From contig CAJONE010000002.1 in the NCBI GenBank assembly GCA_905235855.1, positions 1 to 64,000 of the forward strand: a stretch of 64,000 bases of DNA. The letters run 5' to 3'. The position numbers were made by a program, and so were the translations under genes. The notes beneath the pieces were generated by a model. The model worked only from the letters and a program-made list of their open reading frames with translations. It ran no database searches and was not told the origin of the DNA. The stretch's first letter is position 1. Each line of letters begins with the position of its first letter. Positions 1 to 10,881 of this stretch are shown here, one piece after another. The stretch comes from an uncultured Bacteroidales bacterium. GTDB lineage: Bacteria > Bacteroidota > Bacteroidia > Bacteroidales > P3.

Positions 1-122
1 AACCTCCGACCGAGAAAACTTTTGAACTTCGATACCCCCAAACTTAAATTTATGCTATATTTGCACAACTGTGTTGCACTTGGTAGTTGAGTCTACACAA
101 CGGCAACAAATGTGAAAAAAAA

Positions 123-153
123 TTTGCCGTTTAAAAAAAATGTTGTACTTTTG
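123..153 (+). promoter_or_regulatory. Bacteroidetes-type promoter for tRNA-Gln
   Basis: TTTG (123-126), N19, TACTTTTG (146-153); matches the TTTG-N19/21-TAnnTTTG consensus about 30 bp upstream of the tRNA. Confidence 0.75.
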
Positions 154-181
154 CAACCGCTCTCGAGAGAGAGATTGACAA

Positions 182-252
182 TGTCCAATGGTGTAATGGT
201 AGCACATCTGACTCTGGATCAGCCAGTCTAGGTTCGAGTCCTGGTTGGACAA
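182..252 (+). tRNA. tRNA-Gln (anticodon CTG)
   Basis: Acceptor TGTCCAA/TTGGACA pairs (182-188 with 245-251); T-arm GGTTCGAGTCC; anticodon loop CTCTGGA gives CTG. Confidence 0.85.
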
Positions 253-256
253 CAAG

Positions 257-293
257 AGAGACTCACAAACGCAAGGTTGTGAGTCTCTTTTTT
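257..293 (+). terminator. Rho-independent terminator after tRNA-Gln
   Basis: 12-bp stem AGAGACTCACAA/TTGTGAGTCTCT followed by a T-rich tract. Confidence 0.85.
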
Positions 294-315
294 CTTTTGT
301 ATCCCTGGTATATGG

Positions 316-2139
316 CTACACTATTTGCGAAGCAAGAAGTCGACAGTATTCACCGCCAAGTCGTACCAGCTCATCGTGCGAGCCAGATTCGACAATCCGT
401 CCGTTGTCGAGCACGTGAATGACATCGGCGTCGCGGACTGTGGAAAGCCGGTGAGCGATTACGATGGTAGTCCGGTTGTGCATAAGCGACTGCAGGGCGG
501 CCTGCACCTGACGCTCGGATTCGTTGTCGAGCGATGCGGTGGCTTCATCGAGTATGAGTATGGGAGCGTTTTTGAGCAGAGCGCGAGCGATACAGAGGCG
601 CTGCCGCTGTCCGCCGGAAAGTGTGACACCCCGGTCGCCGACAAGTGTATCGTAACCGTCAGGGAGGGATTCTATAAAACCGTCGGCACAAGCAAGCTTG
701 GCAGCGCGACGAATATCGTCGAATGTGGCTGCAGTATTGCCAAAGGCTATGTTGTTGGCGACAGTGTCGTTAAACAGGATGCTTTCTTGTGTAACGAGAG
801 AAACAAGACGGCGCAGATCGTCGATTTTGAAGCGGCAGATATCGATGCCGTCGATGACTATTGAGCCACCGGTCGGATCGTAGAAACGGAGCAACAAATC
901 GACCAAAGTGGATTTTCCGGCACCCGAAGGACCAACCAGTGCAACAGTCTTACCCTTGGAAATGACAATGTTTATATGATTGAGTACAATGTTGTTGCTT
1001 CCCATAGCTACAGCATTGTCGGAGACGCTGTCGGTGTAGGCAAAGGATACATCGCGAAATTCAATATTGCCGTTGAACGAGCTGACAGACAGAGCATCGG
1101 GAGCCTCTACAATCACCTCGTCGGCATCGATAATTGCGAAAATTCGTGCGGCGGCGGCATTGCCTTTCTGCATCGCAGACCAAGACTTCACAAGATTGTG
1201 TATTGGGGGTACGATACGGGCAAAGACCACAACAAAAAGAATGAATACCGAAGGGTGCATACGACCAGCAATGACATAGGAACCACCGATAACGACAATG
1301 GCAGCCATGGCAATGGTGGCGAGAATCTCGGAGAGCGGGCTGCCAAGTTCTTTTAAACTGACAACACGGTTCGTCCTCCGACGGTAGTCACCAGCTACCG
1401 AAGCAAAAAAAGCTGCCTGACGCTCCTCTGCGCCAAAAGCTTTTACCACCCTTATGTTGGCAAGGCTCTCCTCGATTACAGAAAAAAGCGAACCCAATTT
1501 GTCCTGTCCTTTACGGGCATTGCGTTTCAGATGCCCCCCCACAAAACCCACAAGCATAAACACAACAGGAGTTACAAGCAGGAAATAAAGAAAAAGCGTG
1601 GGGCTTATGAAAACCAGAGTGGCGGAAAAAACAACAATATTGACTGGAGACTTCACCAACGACGTGATAGAGCTGATGACACCCCACTCGACATCGGCGA
1701 TATCGTTCGACATACAACTCAGTATGTCGCCCGTGCGGTGACTCTTGAAGAAAGCCACCGGCAAAACGGTAATCCTGCGATAAAGATTGTTTCGCAAACG
1801 TTCGACAATACCATTGCGGACGGGAGCCAGAAACCAAAGAGCAAGGTAACGGAACAAGTTGGAAAAAAACGAACATGCAAGGTAGACCAACGCAATGACA
1901 AGAAGACAGTAGAGCACGCCGTGGCGTTCGCTCCACACGGACAACTGCCAGCTCATCCATTCGCTTATATCCTTCTGGTTGAACGAAAAGCTGTGGGGAG
2001 AGGCATCGCCGACACCAAAAAGCAGTTCGACAAAAGGAACAATAAAGACAAATGACGAGAGATTGAACAGAATTCCCAGGAGCTCGAAAAAAACGGAGGC
2101 TGCAATATGGCCAGGATAAAAACGCAAATAGCCAAACAC
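316..2139 (-). CDS. ABC transporter, fused permease and ATP-binding protein (MsbA-like exporter)
   Basis: 607 aa; N-terminal TM domain; Walker A GPSGAGKST, signature LSGGQRQR, Walker B ILILDEATASLD. Confidence 0.9.
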   Translation of the reverse strand: MFGYLRFYPGHIAASVFFELLGILFNLSSFVFIVPFVELLFGVGDASPHSFSFNQKDISEWMSWQLSVWSERHGVLYCLLVIALVYLACSFFSNLFRYLALWFLAPVRNGIVERLRNNLYRRITVLPVAFFKSHRTGDILSCMSNDIADVEWGVISSITSLVKSPVNIVVFSATLVFISPTLFLYFLLVTPVVFMLVGFVGGHLKRNARKGQDKLGSLFSVIEESLANIRVVKAFGAEERQAAFFASVAGDYRRRTNRVVSLKELGSPLSEILATIAMAAIVVIGGSYVIAGRMHPSVFILFVVVFARIVPPIHNLVKSWSAMQKGNAAAARIFAIIDADEVIVEAPDALSVSSFNGNIEFRDVSFAYTDSVSDNAVAMGSNNIVLNHINIVISKGKTVALVGPSGAGKSTLVDLLLRFYDPTGGSIVIDGIDICRFKIDDLRRLVSLVTQESILFNDTVANNIAFGNTAATFDDIRRAAKLACADGFIESLPDGYDTLVGDRGVTLSGGQRQRLCIARALLKNAPILILDEATASLDNESERQVQAALQSLMHNRTTIVIAHRLSTVRDADVIHVLDNGRIVESGSHDELVRLGGEYCRLLASQIV

Positions 2140-2210
2140 ACGCCAGAAATGTCCAGCATGAAAGAGAGCCTGCGGATATTTGGAGTTACTTGTCAGCTGA
2201 GTTTTGTTTG

Positions 2211-4091
2211 TTAATTCCTTATCACCACGAGTTGCAGTTCGGCAGAGCCGCCAGCCTTGTAGGATAGACGTTCGGCACGCGTTTTCTGCTCAATCATATA
2301 GTCATACACGGCCTTAACCATGTTTTCGGTCACCCCTTCTATACGCACATGCACCATCGGATTGTCGCGAAGAAAAGCGATATAGGCGTCAATTATGGAC
2401 TTGGAGGCAGGCGAAAGGCCTTTCGAACCCACCTGTATATCGCTGATGGTGTAGCGACCGTCTTTTTTCAGCTTACGCAAGGCAAGGTCTCCTATCGCGA
2501 AACCGGACGAGCGGGCGACAGCGGCGGCCTTAATACGTTTAACCGTAGGCAAACAGCCCTTGGCAGTGGCAATGAGCAGATTGTCCTCCCGCATAGAGAG
2601 CATTGCCACAAGTGAGCCGTCGGTGCTGTCGGCAGCGTAGCGAGAGTTGTCGGCATCTTTGCGGCATACAGTGAGGATGCCGCCACTCGGCGTTCCGTTG
2701 TCGGAAACGAGACGCGCGGCGCAGAGACGCATCGGTTCGGGACGGGCAGCCGGGTAGAGGTCGAACGACAGGATGTCGGTGCCGCCACGTCCATCGACCC
2801 CTTCTGGCGGCTTGGCGGCATAATAGGCTAACCGTCCGTCGGCGGAGACCCCGAAACAGATTTCGTCGGCCTCGGAGTTTATGGGCAGCCCCATATTGGC
2901 AGGACGTTGCATGTAAGTGTCGTTGACGTTAATAAAATACATATCGTAGCCGCCAAACCCCTGCCATCCGTCGGATGCGAAATAGAGCGTCTTTCCGTCG
3001 GCATGGATGAACGGGCATTTCTCGTTGCCCGCCGTGTTAATTGCAGGACCGAGGTTCTCAGCACGGCTCCAGTCGCCATTGGGTAGCCTATGGCAGCGCC
3101 AAATGTCAGTGCCGCCCATGCCGCCATCGCGATTGGACGCGAAATAGAGATACTCGCCATCGGCGGTGATAGAGGGTTGCGACTCCCACGATTTGTCTCC
3201 ATTCACATTGGTTCCGGCATTTTCAAACTCGCTCCATCGCCCTTGATTGTATGTGGTGCGCCAGATGTCGCAGTTGGGCTTGCCGTTTTTTATGGCCATA
3301 CGCGAATAGTACATAACACGGTTGTCGGCAGTCATGGTGGGACTGCCCTCGTTCTCGGATGAGTTGAAAGGTAACGACATCTCAACCCCGTCGGCGAAGC
3401 TGCTGTCCTTAAATTCGCTGCGGAACAGTCGCCAGGTTTTCGTGGCCAACTCGCGCTTGTAGAACGTGGCCGCATGAGTCTCCGGCACCTGCCGAAGGTA
3501 GAACATGGCTCGTCCGTCGGGAGTGATATAGGGCAGATAATCGTTGTAGGGTGACGAAACACCCGGAAGAACGCGCGGTTCAAACGGAACCTTGTTTTTT
3601 GAAGCCTCGGAGAGGAACTGTGACCAGTAGAGATAGTTGGAGGCCTCTTCGTATACGGCTTCGAACTCGGCCAGCCGCTTTTCGTTGGTGATTTCGAAAT
3701 ACCGATTGAGGTTGCGCACAGCCTCGTCGTAGTTCGCATCAGTATAATCGACAATAGCCTTGTAGTAGTGGGCCAACGCATTGGGATAGCTTGGACACAA
3801 AGCAATGACCTTTGGAAAATAGCGGCGAATGCCGGCAGCATTGAAGTCTTTTTTCACCGCAATCATGCCAAGGTAGAAACAGGGATCAGGTGCGGCAGGG
3901 TATTTTGAGGCGAGCTTATGTAGAATGTCGCGACTTTCCTTGTATTTTTTCGCGTCAAACAGGGCTTTCGCCTTGTCGAACAACGCCTGGTCAGATGTTT
4001 TGAATCTGGGACCGCAAGTGACACCCTGATCCTGTGCGGAGAGCGATGCACAAAGCAGAAGCATTGCGGTTATGTACAGCAGACGGTTCAC
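2211..4091 (-). CDS. TPR / PD40 beta-propeller / degenerate OmpA-like envelope protein (PorE-like architecture)
   Basis: Signal peptide, N-terminal TPR-like region, repeated PD40 motifs (ITADGEYLYFASNRDGGMGGTDIW), C-terminal OmpA-like remnant. Confidence 0.7.
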   Translation of the reverse strand: MNRLLYITAMLLLCASLSAQDQGVTCGPRFKTSDQALFDKAKALFDAKKYKESRDILHKLASKYPAAPDPCFYLGMIAVKKDFNAAGIRRYFPKVIALCPSYPNALAHYYKAIVDYTDANYDEAVRNLNRYFEITNEKRLAEFEAVYEEASNYLYWSQFLSEASKNKVPFEPRVLPGVSSPYNDYLPYITPDGRAMFYLRQVPETHAATFYKRELATKTWRLFRSEFKDSSFADGVEMSLPFNSSENEGSPTMTADNRVMYYSRMAIKNGKPNCDIWRTTYNQGRWSEFENAGTNVNGDKSWESQPSITADGEYLYFASNRDGGMGGTDIWRCHRLPNGDWSRAENLGPAINTAGNEKCPFIHADGKTLYFASDGWQGFGGYDMYFINVNDTYMQRPANMGLPINSEADEICFGVSADGRLAYYAAKPPEGVDGRGGTDILSFDLYPAARPEPMRLCAARLVSDNGTPSGGILTVCRKDADNSRYAADSTDGSLVAMLSMREDNLLIATAKGCLPTVKRIKAAAVARSSGFAIGDLALRKLKKDGRYTISDIQVGSKGLSPASKSIIDAYIAFLRDNPMVHVRIEGVTENMVKAVYDYMIEQKTRAERLSYKAGGSAELQLVVIRN

Positions 4092-5197
4092 AATCTGGTT
4101 ACGTCTATCTCGAAACGGGCATCGTCGCCATTACATGGGGAGCTGCACGGGATAGCGCAGTTGCCGCATGGCAAAAGTTCGCCGTGCAAGCGTTTTTTCA
4201 CCATATCCTCAATAGCTTGACGCAGTTCGGGGATGCTAATATTACGGATAACCTCGTCGCAAAAAGCATAGGAGAGCATCGTCATGGCCGTCCGTTCGCT
4301 AATGCCGCGCGAACGCATATAGAACAAGGCCTGGTCGTCGAGCTGGCCTACGGCACTTCCATGCGAACATTTCACGTCGTCGTTGTAGATTTCGAGAAAC
4401 GGCTTGGTTTCGACATGGGCTTTGTCGGTCAATAGAATGTTGCGGTTGTTCTGATAGGCTTCGGTCTTCACTGCACCGTCCATAACGAGCACATGCCCAT
4501 TGAAGGAGGCACGCGCTTGGTCGTCGAGGATACCTTTGTAGAGTTCAGAGCTGGTGCAATGCGGAGCGTTGTGCTGAACAAATATATAGTTGTCGCAACG
4601 CTGCTCGCCATCGATAAGATAGAGGCCGTCGGCACGCAATTCGCAATGCTCGCCCAGCATTCGAATTTCGCAATGGTTGAAGATATGGCCGCCGTTGAGC
4701 GTGATGCAGTCGGTGAACAGGCGAGAACCACGCTCCATAGTGATATAAGTTTTGTTTATAAGGCCAGAACGGTTGTTGATGTTTTGCAGTTTATAGTATT
4801 CCACCTGTGCACCCTCGGCAATGCTGATATGAGTCTCGTTATTGCCGAGCGAGCGGGTGTCGCCTACAGTGTCGTCGCAATGGATGATTGCGACACTTGC
4901 ACCGGCACCGACGTTAATGGTGTTGCGGAGTTCGATGAGCGACTTGTATTCGGTGCTGACCACCGATTGAATCTGAATAGGCTTTCCGAGCACCTGGCCA
5001 GGCTCAACGGTGATGTTCAATCCATCGCCAACACCGTTGACAACAGTTCGCTTGTCGGTGTCGAGATTGGGTATGTTGCACGAGCAACAGATGTCGGCGT
5101 CCGAATGCGACACGTCAGGACGCTTCAAACCATCATTCCAGAAATCGGAGAAATCGACCCCTTTCAGAGCCTCTGGCAATACGTCTTTCCTAATCAT
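4088..5197 (-). CDS. sufD: Fe-S cluster assembly protein SufD
   Basis: 369 aa; SufBD C-terminal motif [24 protein letters not shown]; directly after sufC. Confidence 0.93.
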   Translation of the reverse strand: MIRKDVLPEALKGVDFSDFWNDGLKRPDVSHSDADICCSCNIPNLDTDKRTVVNGVGDGLNITVEPGQVLGKPIQIQSVVSTEYKSLIELRNTINVGAGASVAIIHCDDTVGDTRSLGNNETHISIAEGAQVEYYKLQNINNRSGLINKTYITMERGSRLFTDCITLNGGHIFNHCEIRMLGEHCELRADGLYLIDGEQRCDNYIFVQHNAPHCTSSELYKGILDDQARASFNGHVLVMDGAVKTEAYQNNRNILLTDKAHVETKPFLEIYNDDVKCSHGSAVGQLDDQALFYMRSRGISERTAMTMLSYAFCDEVIRNISIPELRQAIEDMVKKRLHGELLPCGNCAIPCSSPCNGDDARFEIDVTRL

Positions 5198-5952
5198 TTT
5201 TCCATTTCTTTCTTAATCCAGTCGTAACCCTTCTGCTCCAGCTCCAAGGCGAGTTCCTTGGGGCCAGTTTTCACGATACGTCCCTCGTAGAGGATGTGCA
5301 CAAAGTCGGGCACAATATAGTCGAGCAATCGTTGATAGTGGGTTATGACCACGATGGCATTGTCGTTTGAACGCAATTTGTTCACACCCGAGGCTACGAT
5401 GCGCAAGGCGTCGATATCGAGTCCCGAATCGGTTTCGTCGAGAATGGAAAGAGTTGGATTGAGCATTGCCATCTGGAATATCTCGTTCTTCTTTTTCTCG
5501 CCGCCCGAGAACCCCTCGTTTACCGAACGGTTGGCCAACGATGCGGTCATTTCGACCACCTTTTTCTTCTCCTCCATCAGTTTCAGGAAGTCGCTTCCGC
5601 TCAACGGGTCAAGGCCACGGTATTTGCGTTGTTCATTGACAGCAGTTCTCATGAAGTTGGCAATACTCACTCCTGGTATTTCGACAGGATACTGGAAACC
5701 GAGGAAAATGCCCTCTGCGGCGCGGACCTCGACTGGCATATCGAGAATATTCTTGCCATTGTAAACAACTTCGCCATCGGTGACTTGATATTTCGGATTG
5801 CCGGCAATGATACCAGCAAGGGTGCTTTTGCCATTGCCGTTGGGTCCCATGATGGAGTGCACTTCGCCCGTATTGATTTCAAGATTTACGCCCTTGAGTA
5901 TTTCCATATCGCCGATACCGGCGTGAAGATTGCGTATTGAAAGAAGAGACAT
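5194..5952 (-). CDS. sufC: Fe-S cluster assembly ATPase SufC
   Basis: [52 protein letters not shown]. Confidence 0.97.
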   Translation of the reverse strand: MSLLSIRNLHAGIGDMEILKGVNLEINTGEVHSIMGPNGNGKSTLAGIIAGNPKYQVTDGEVVYNGKNILDMPVEVRAAEGIFLGFQYPVEIPGVSIANFMRTAVNEQRKYRGLDPLSGSDFLKLMEEKKKVVEMTASLANRSVNEGFSGGEKKKNEIFQMAMLNPTLSILDETDSGLDIDALRIVASGVNKLRSNDNAIVVITHYQRLLDYIVPDFVHILYEGRIVKTGPKELALELEQKGYDWIKKEMEK

Positions 5953-5956
5953 AAAT

Positions 5957-5984
5957 TGGTGATTAATGATTGGTGATAAGTGAA
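5957..5984. repeat. 7-bp tandem repeat, 4 units (TTGGTGA TTAATGA TTGGTGA TAAGTGA)
   Basis: Direct reading; immediately upstream of the sufC start codon. Confidence 0.85.
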
Positions 5985-6039
5985 AAAAAGTTTATCAACT
6001 GGAAAGTGTACGAAGTAATGCGTTGTTTCAAGTTATTCC

Positions 6040-6810
6040 TCAATTCCTTACTACAATATCGACTATATCGAGAAGGCCGATTCCGAGAATATCGCACACG
6101 CGCTGCTTGTACATGGCAATTTCCACAAATCCTGAAGCTGACACGGTTAGCGACGGCTCTTTGCAGTCGGAATAAGACTCCTTTATTTCGCCGATTCGCA
6201 CACCGCGGTATGAGATGTCGTACTTGCGGCCAGCCAGCACATTCTCAAGCTCGTCGATGCGAATGTCGAGGTAAGCGTTGCCATAGCTGTCTATATGCCA
6301 CACATGTGCTTTCACGAGACTGTCCATCACCATATAACGGAAATGACGCTCAACGAGAGCCACGTCGCGCCCGATTTCGGACAACGGCGTGCCAGACAAA
6401 ATACGCGCGGCCTGAACGCAGAATATATCGTAGGCCGCAAAATTCAGATACTTCGTGGGCCACTGTAGGGTTATCTCGACAGCCCGCTGATAGTCGTTGC
6501 CGAAAACCATGAACGGCAGACCATTGTTGGTGCAGATATAGTATTGCGAATTGTGTTGCACTATCACAAATCCCTCTCCCGACTCCTCTTCGGACAGTAT
6601 GTCGATTATATGAACCGTGCCCGATGGAAAACCCGTACACGCACTCTTCACGAGATACGGTGCCACACGCAGATCGAAAGGCTTGAGGCTATGGTTTATA
6701 TCTACCACCCGCACATCGGGAATCATCGAGTAGAGACGCCCTTTCACCATACCGGCGAAAAAGGCACCGTCGCCCCAATCGGTCGTTAATGTGACTATAG
6801 GACCAGACAT
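6040..6810 (-). CDS. SAM hydroxide adenosyltransferase (DUF62 family)
   Basis: MSGPIVTLTTDWGDGAFFAGMVKGRLYS...ADVRVVDINHS-type N-terminus typical of the family. Confidence 0.88.
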   Translation of the reverse strand: MSGPIVTLTTDWGDGAFFAGMVKGRLYSMIPDVRVVDINHSLKPFDLRVAPYLVKSACTGFPSGTVHIIDILSEEESGEGFVIVQHNSQYYICTNNGLPFMVFGNDYQRAVEITLQWPTKYLNFAAYDIFCVQAARILSGTPLSEIGRDVALVERHFRYMVMDSLVKAHVWHIDSYGNAYLDIRIDELENVLAGRKYDISYRGVRIGEIKESYSDCKEPSLTVSASGFVEIAMYKQRVCDILGIGLLDIVDIVVRN

Positions 6811-6911
6811 TTGTGCGCTTCGATAATTGAAAGCCTAAAAACGGTACGCCTACCTTAACGTGGGCCAAGAGTCAAATCCAACGCGAAGAGAAGACGCACT
6901 GCATCGCTGCA

Positions 6912-8030
6912 TTAAGATTCTTTCGGAGTTTTCCAGTTGAAGTAGACCTGCAGTCCAGCAGTCTGGAAAAACTGTAGAGCACCCATAGCACCCTTATTCA
7001 TAACATTCTGGCCAAGCTCGTTGGTGGAGCGGAAATCACTGTCGTACTTCATCTGGAAGCCAGCGTAGGCTGCAAGCCACGAGCTGAAGCGGTATTCAAG
7101 TTTCACCTCCAAGTCGTAGTCGATTTCATGCCAAAGGCTGAAGCCGAATTTCTGGCCGCCATTCATGGAGGCATAACCGCGATCAATAAGCTCCTGACGG
7201 CTATTGGCCTCACGGTTCAAGTTGCTGCACTTCATATAGTCATAGAAAAGTTCGGCACGGACATAGAGATTAAGGTTCTTGGCGATGTCTTTTTTCATAT
7301 AGAACTTGATATACGAACCGAGTCCGAAATAGGCGTGACGATACTTGCCGTTAGCGAAGTCGGCGCTGTCCTGAATGACACCGTAAGTGTAGCCCGTGCG
7401 GATTAGCTCGTCGTCGCACACGAAAGTAGTCTTGCCAGTCAAGAACGAGAGCGACACGTTCCACCACTCTTTCTTGTACTCAAAACCGATGGCTGTGGTG
7501 AGGTATGCCGGAGCCATAAAATTCGAAATCAGCACAGTGTCGTCGCCATACTGATAGCCCTTGTAGAACTGGGTCTTGAAGTTGGCAATGGCATTGATGT
7601 TCCACGAATCGCGCAAGGCGCGCGAGTATGTGCTTGTGAGGTCAATCTTGTCCTCGTTTTTGCGAAGACTCTCGAGCAAGGGCGTGTTCTTGCCATCGAG
7701 GTCCTGCCAATGGATACCGAAAGCGAGGTCGGCTATATTGTCCCAGATGTTCTTACCGTTGACATACTTGTATGTGCCGTTGAAAGAAGCCGTAATGGCT
7801 AAACGCGCGTTGCCCGCCGAGGACCAGTTGTTGTAGTAGGCCTCATCGATTTTCAGAGCCGGGGTAGACGAGGTGGTCCATATCCCCTTGGGCTTTTCGT
7901 TGACTTCCGCGGCGGGCTGCTGCCCGTCGGTCTCTTGAGATTCGACAGGAGCGGGGTTTTCTTCCTGTGCCATCAGTTGGCACGAAACCGAAACCATCAG
8001 CAAAACGGCTAAAAACTTGAAACTTTTCAT
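6912..8030 (-). CDS. DUF3078-type outer-membrane protein
   Basis: Signal peptide; WTTSSTPALKIDEAYYNNWSSAGNARLAITASFNG motif. Confidence 0.8.
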   Translation of the reverse strand: MKSFKFLAVLLMVSVSCQLMAQEENPAPVESQETDGQQPAAEVNEKPKGIWTTSSTPALKIDEAYYNNWSSAGNARLAITASFNGTYKYVNGKNIWDNIADLAFGIHWQDLDGKNTPLLESLRKNEDKIDLTSTYSRALRDSWNINAIANFKTQFYKGYQYGDDTVLISNFMAPAYLTTAIGFEYKKEWWNVSLSFLTGKTTFVCDDELIRTGYTYGVIQDSADFANGKYRHAYFGLGSYIKFYMKKDIAKNLNLYVRAELFYDYMKCSNLNREANSRQELIDRGYASMNGGQKFGFSLWHEIDYDLEVKLEYRFSSWLAAYAGFQMKYDSDFRSTNELGQNVMNKGAMGALQFFQTAGLQVYFNWKTPKES

Positions 8031-8494
8031 TGTTCTATGTCTTTTATAACATCTTTAATAATATCCAGCTCATAACCGCGCGACATGAGAAAAGCCGTCA
8101 GTTTGTTGACGTTTTTCTCGTCGTCGTCGCCGGTGTAAGTCCTCCACTTGGTTTGCGCCACGCCGAGAAGCACCTTTCTGTACTCCTCGTCGTCGATGAC
8201 CTTAATGCCTTTGGCAATCACGTCGCCGGCAATGTGTTTTTGGCGTAGCATGGAAGTGATTTTAATCCTTCCCCATTTCTGGTGAAACGCCTTGCTCTCG
8301 CAATAGCGGCAAACATATCGGTACTCATCGATATAGCCGCCCGCCGTGAGCATGGTAACAATCTTGTTGGTGGAAGTCGCGGGGCATCCCCAATCGACCA
8401 GTTTTCTCATCACAGTGGCAGTGCACTGTTCGTCGGCAGCACAGAACTGCTGCGCTTTTTCAAGAAAGACTTGTTCTTTAGCGTCGATTTTCAT
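8027..8494 (-). CDS. recX: Regulatory protein RecX
   Basis: Three-helix RecX pattern (GYIDEYRYVCRYCESKAFHQKWGRIKITSMLRQKHI); likely start MKIDAKEQ at 8494; the ORF track extends to 8515. Confidence 0.8.
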   Translation of the reverse strand: MKIDAKEQVFLEKAQQFCAADEQCTATVMRKLVDWGCPATSTNKIVTMLTAGGYIDEYRYVCRYCESKAFHQKWGRIKITSMLRQKHIAGDVIAKGIKVIDDEEYRKVLLGVAQTKWRTYTGDDDEKNVNKLTAFLMSRGYELDIIKDVIKDIEQ

Positions 8495-8624
8495 AAGGTT
8501 TGCAAAATTACACATTTTTTTTGAAAGCCATAAGACAACGCGCCCATTCGTCTATTCTGCCGCCACTTGCAAAATTAAACTTCATTTTTTCGACCGTGAG
8601 GATGATTGGCGTTATTTCGAAAAA

Positions 8625-8656
8625 TTTGGCGTTTTTTTTGGAATGGTGTATTTTTG
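8625..8656 (+). promoter_or_regulatory. Promoter for uvrB
   Basis: TTTG (8625-8628), N20, TATTTTTG (8649-8656). Confidence 0.75.
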
Positions 8657-8680
8657 CAATATTCAAAGCAACAAAGGACA

Positions 8681-10840
8681 GTGAACTTCGAATTAAAATC
8701 AGATTTTGCACCCATGGGAGACCAGCCGGAGGCAATAAGCCAGCTGGTGGAGGGCATCAATGCGGGACAACGGGCACAGGTGCTGCTGGGCGTGACGGGG
8801 TCGGGCAAAACGTTCACCGTTGCCAACGTGATAGCACGGCTTAACCGCCCGACACTGGTGATGAGCCACAACAAAACGCTAGCGGCACAACTGTATGGCG
8901 AATTCAAGCAGTTCTTCCCGAACAACGCAGTGGAGTATTTTGTGAGCTACTACGACTACTACCAGCCAGAAGCCTATATACCGGCCACAAACACATACAT
9001 AGAGAAAGACCTCGCCATCAACGATGAGCTGGATAAGTTGAGGCTACGAGCCTCGTCGGCTCTGCTGAGCGGACGACGCGACGTAATCGTGGTGTGCTCA
9101 GTCAGCTGCATCTACGGCATCGGCAACCCCGAAAGTTTCAAAGAAAGCACGATACAGGTCAAGGTGGGCGATCGGCTGGTACGCGACCACTTGCTGTCTC
9201 AACTGCTTGACGCGCAGTATGTACGCAACGAAATAGAGTTCACAAACGGGCGATTCAGGGTCAAGGGCGACACGGTTGACATTTTCCCATCGTTTGCCGA
9301 TTTCTGCTACCGCATATGCTTTTGGGACGACGAAATTGAAAGCATCGAAAGTTTCGACCCAGTGAGCGGGCAGACAATCGAGCGCCTAACGGAAGCCAGC
9401 ATCTATCCGGCAAGCAATTTCATCACATCGAAAGAAAGCATGGGGGACGTATTGCACCAGATACAACTCGACATGTTCGAGAGGCGCGACTGGTTCAAAG
9501 AGCAAGGGCGCAACCTCGAAGCCGCCCGACTGGAGGAGAGGGTGAACTATGACCTGGAGATGATTGCGGAACTGGGCTACTGTAGCGGCATCGAGAACTA
9601 CTCGCGCTATTTCGACGGGCGACGAGAAGGCACACGGCCATTCTGCCTGCTCGACTATTTCCCCGACGACTTCCTACTGGTGGTCGACGAAAGCCATGTT
9701 ACGATACCTCAGATACGCGCCATGTACGGGGGCGACCGAAGCCGAAAGACAGCACTGGTCGAATACGGTTTCCGGCTGCCATCGGCACTTGACAACCGCC
9801 CGCTAACCTACGACGAGTTCTACGGAATGACCAACCAGACCATTTACATCAGCGCAACCCCCGCCGAGTATGAGCTGGCTGAGGCCGAGGGGATAGTGGT
9901 GGAGCAGGTGATACGACCAACAGGATTGCTAGACCCCGTGGTCGAAGTGCGTCCGGCCATAAACCAAGTGGACGACCTGCTGGACGAAATCGAAAAAACC
10001 GTTGACAAGAAAGAGCGCGTGCTGGTAACAACCTTGACCAAGCGCATGGCCGAGGAGCTTTCATCGTACCTGATAAACCTCGGCATCAGAACCAAATACA
10101 TTCACTCGGACGTGGACACACTGGAACGCGTCGAAATAATGCGCGACCTGCGGATGGGCGTTTTCGATGTTTTGGTAGGAGTAAACCTGCTGAGGGAGGG
10201 TCTCGACTTACCCGAAGTGTCGCTGGTGGCCATTTTGGATGCCGACAAGGAGGGATTTCTGCGCAGCGACCGAGCTTTGATACAGACAATCGGACGCGCC
10301 GCGCGCAACGTGCACAGCAAGGCCATCCTTTACGGCGACAAGATTACGGGCAGTATGCAACGTGCAATCGACGAAACCAACCGCCACCGCGAAAAACAGA
10401 TACGATACAATCTGGAACACCACATAGTGCCACGCCAGATTGTGAAAAGCACAGAGGCCATTATGGGAAGCACCTCAGTGATAGAGCGAGCCGCCGAAGA
10501 ACGCAATGAATTCAAGGCACCCGAACCGCCCAACGTGCCCAACATTGCAGCCTCGCCCTATGCGCTGAACACGCCGGCCACAGCACCGTCGAAAGTGGCC
10601 GAAAACGGCCACAACTACGGCGGCGGCCAACGTGGGACAGACAACTTGCATAAAGCGGCAGGAAATCCGTCAACTCCGCATATCGACTGCCGCAGCAAAG
10701 ATCAACTGCGCAAAGACATACGCGAGGCACAACGCAAGATGCAAATTGCCGCCAAAGAGATGGATTTTATGGCCGCCGCGCAATACCGCGATATGATAAA
10801 GGCAATGCAAACTGCACTGGAAGACGCACGCGGCGACTGA
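8681..10840 (+). CDS. uvrB: Excinuclease ABC subunit B
   Basis: [48 protein letters not shown]. Likely GTG start at 8681, 25 bp after the -7 box. Confidence 0.96.
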   Translation: MNFELKSDFAPMGDQPEAISQLVEGINAGQRAQVLLGVTGSGKTFTVANVIARLNRPTLVMSHNKTLAAQLYGEFKQFFPNNAVEYFVSYYDYYQPEAYIPATNTYIEKDLAINDELDKLRLRASSALLSGRRDVIVVCSVSCIYGIGNPESFKESTIQVKVGDRLVRDHLLSQLLDAQYVRNEIEFTNGRFRVKGDTVDIFPSFADFCYRICFWDDEIESIESFDPVSGQTIERLTEASIYPASNFITSKESMGDVLHQIQLDMFERRDWFKEQGRNLEAARLEERVNYDLEMIAELGYCSGIENYSRYFDGRREGTRPFCLLDYFPDDFLLVVDESHVTIPQIRAMYGGDRSRKTALVEYGFRLPSALDNRPLTYDEFYGMTNQTIYISATPAEYELAEAEGIVVEQVIRPTGLLDPVVEVRPAINQVDDLLDEIEKTVDKKERVLVTTLTKRMAEELSSYLINLGIRTKYIHSDVDTLERVEIMRDLRMGVFDVLVGVNLLREGLDLPEVSLVAILDADKEGFLRSDRALIQTIGRAARNVHSKAILYGDKITGSMQRAIDETNRHREKQIRYNLEHHIVPRQIVKSTEAIMGSTSVIERAAEERNEFKAPEPPNVPNIAASPYALNTPATAPSKVAENGHNYGGGQRGTDNLHKAAGNPSTPHIDCRSKDQLRKDIREAQRKMQIAAKEMDFMAAAQYRDMIKAMQTALEDARGD

Positions 10841-10881
10841 CCCCGACATATATAACGACAAAAAAAAGTCCGCGACCGGAC

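Noticed and set aside
4493-5227. 244-aa plus-strand ORF
   Set aside because: Antisense to sufD
8516-8680. LexA-type operator between recX and uvrB
   Set aside because: No convincing palindrome recognised; only AT-rich promoter-like elements are visible
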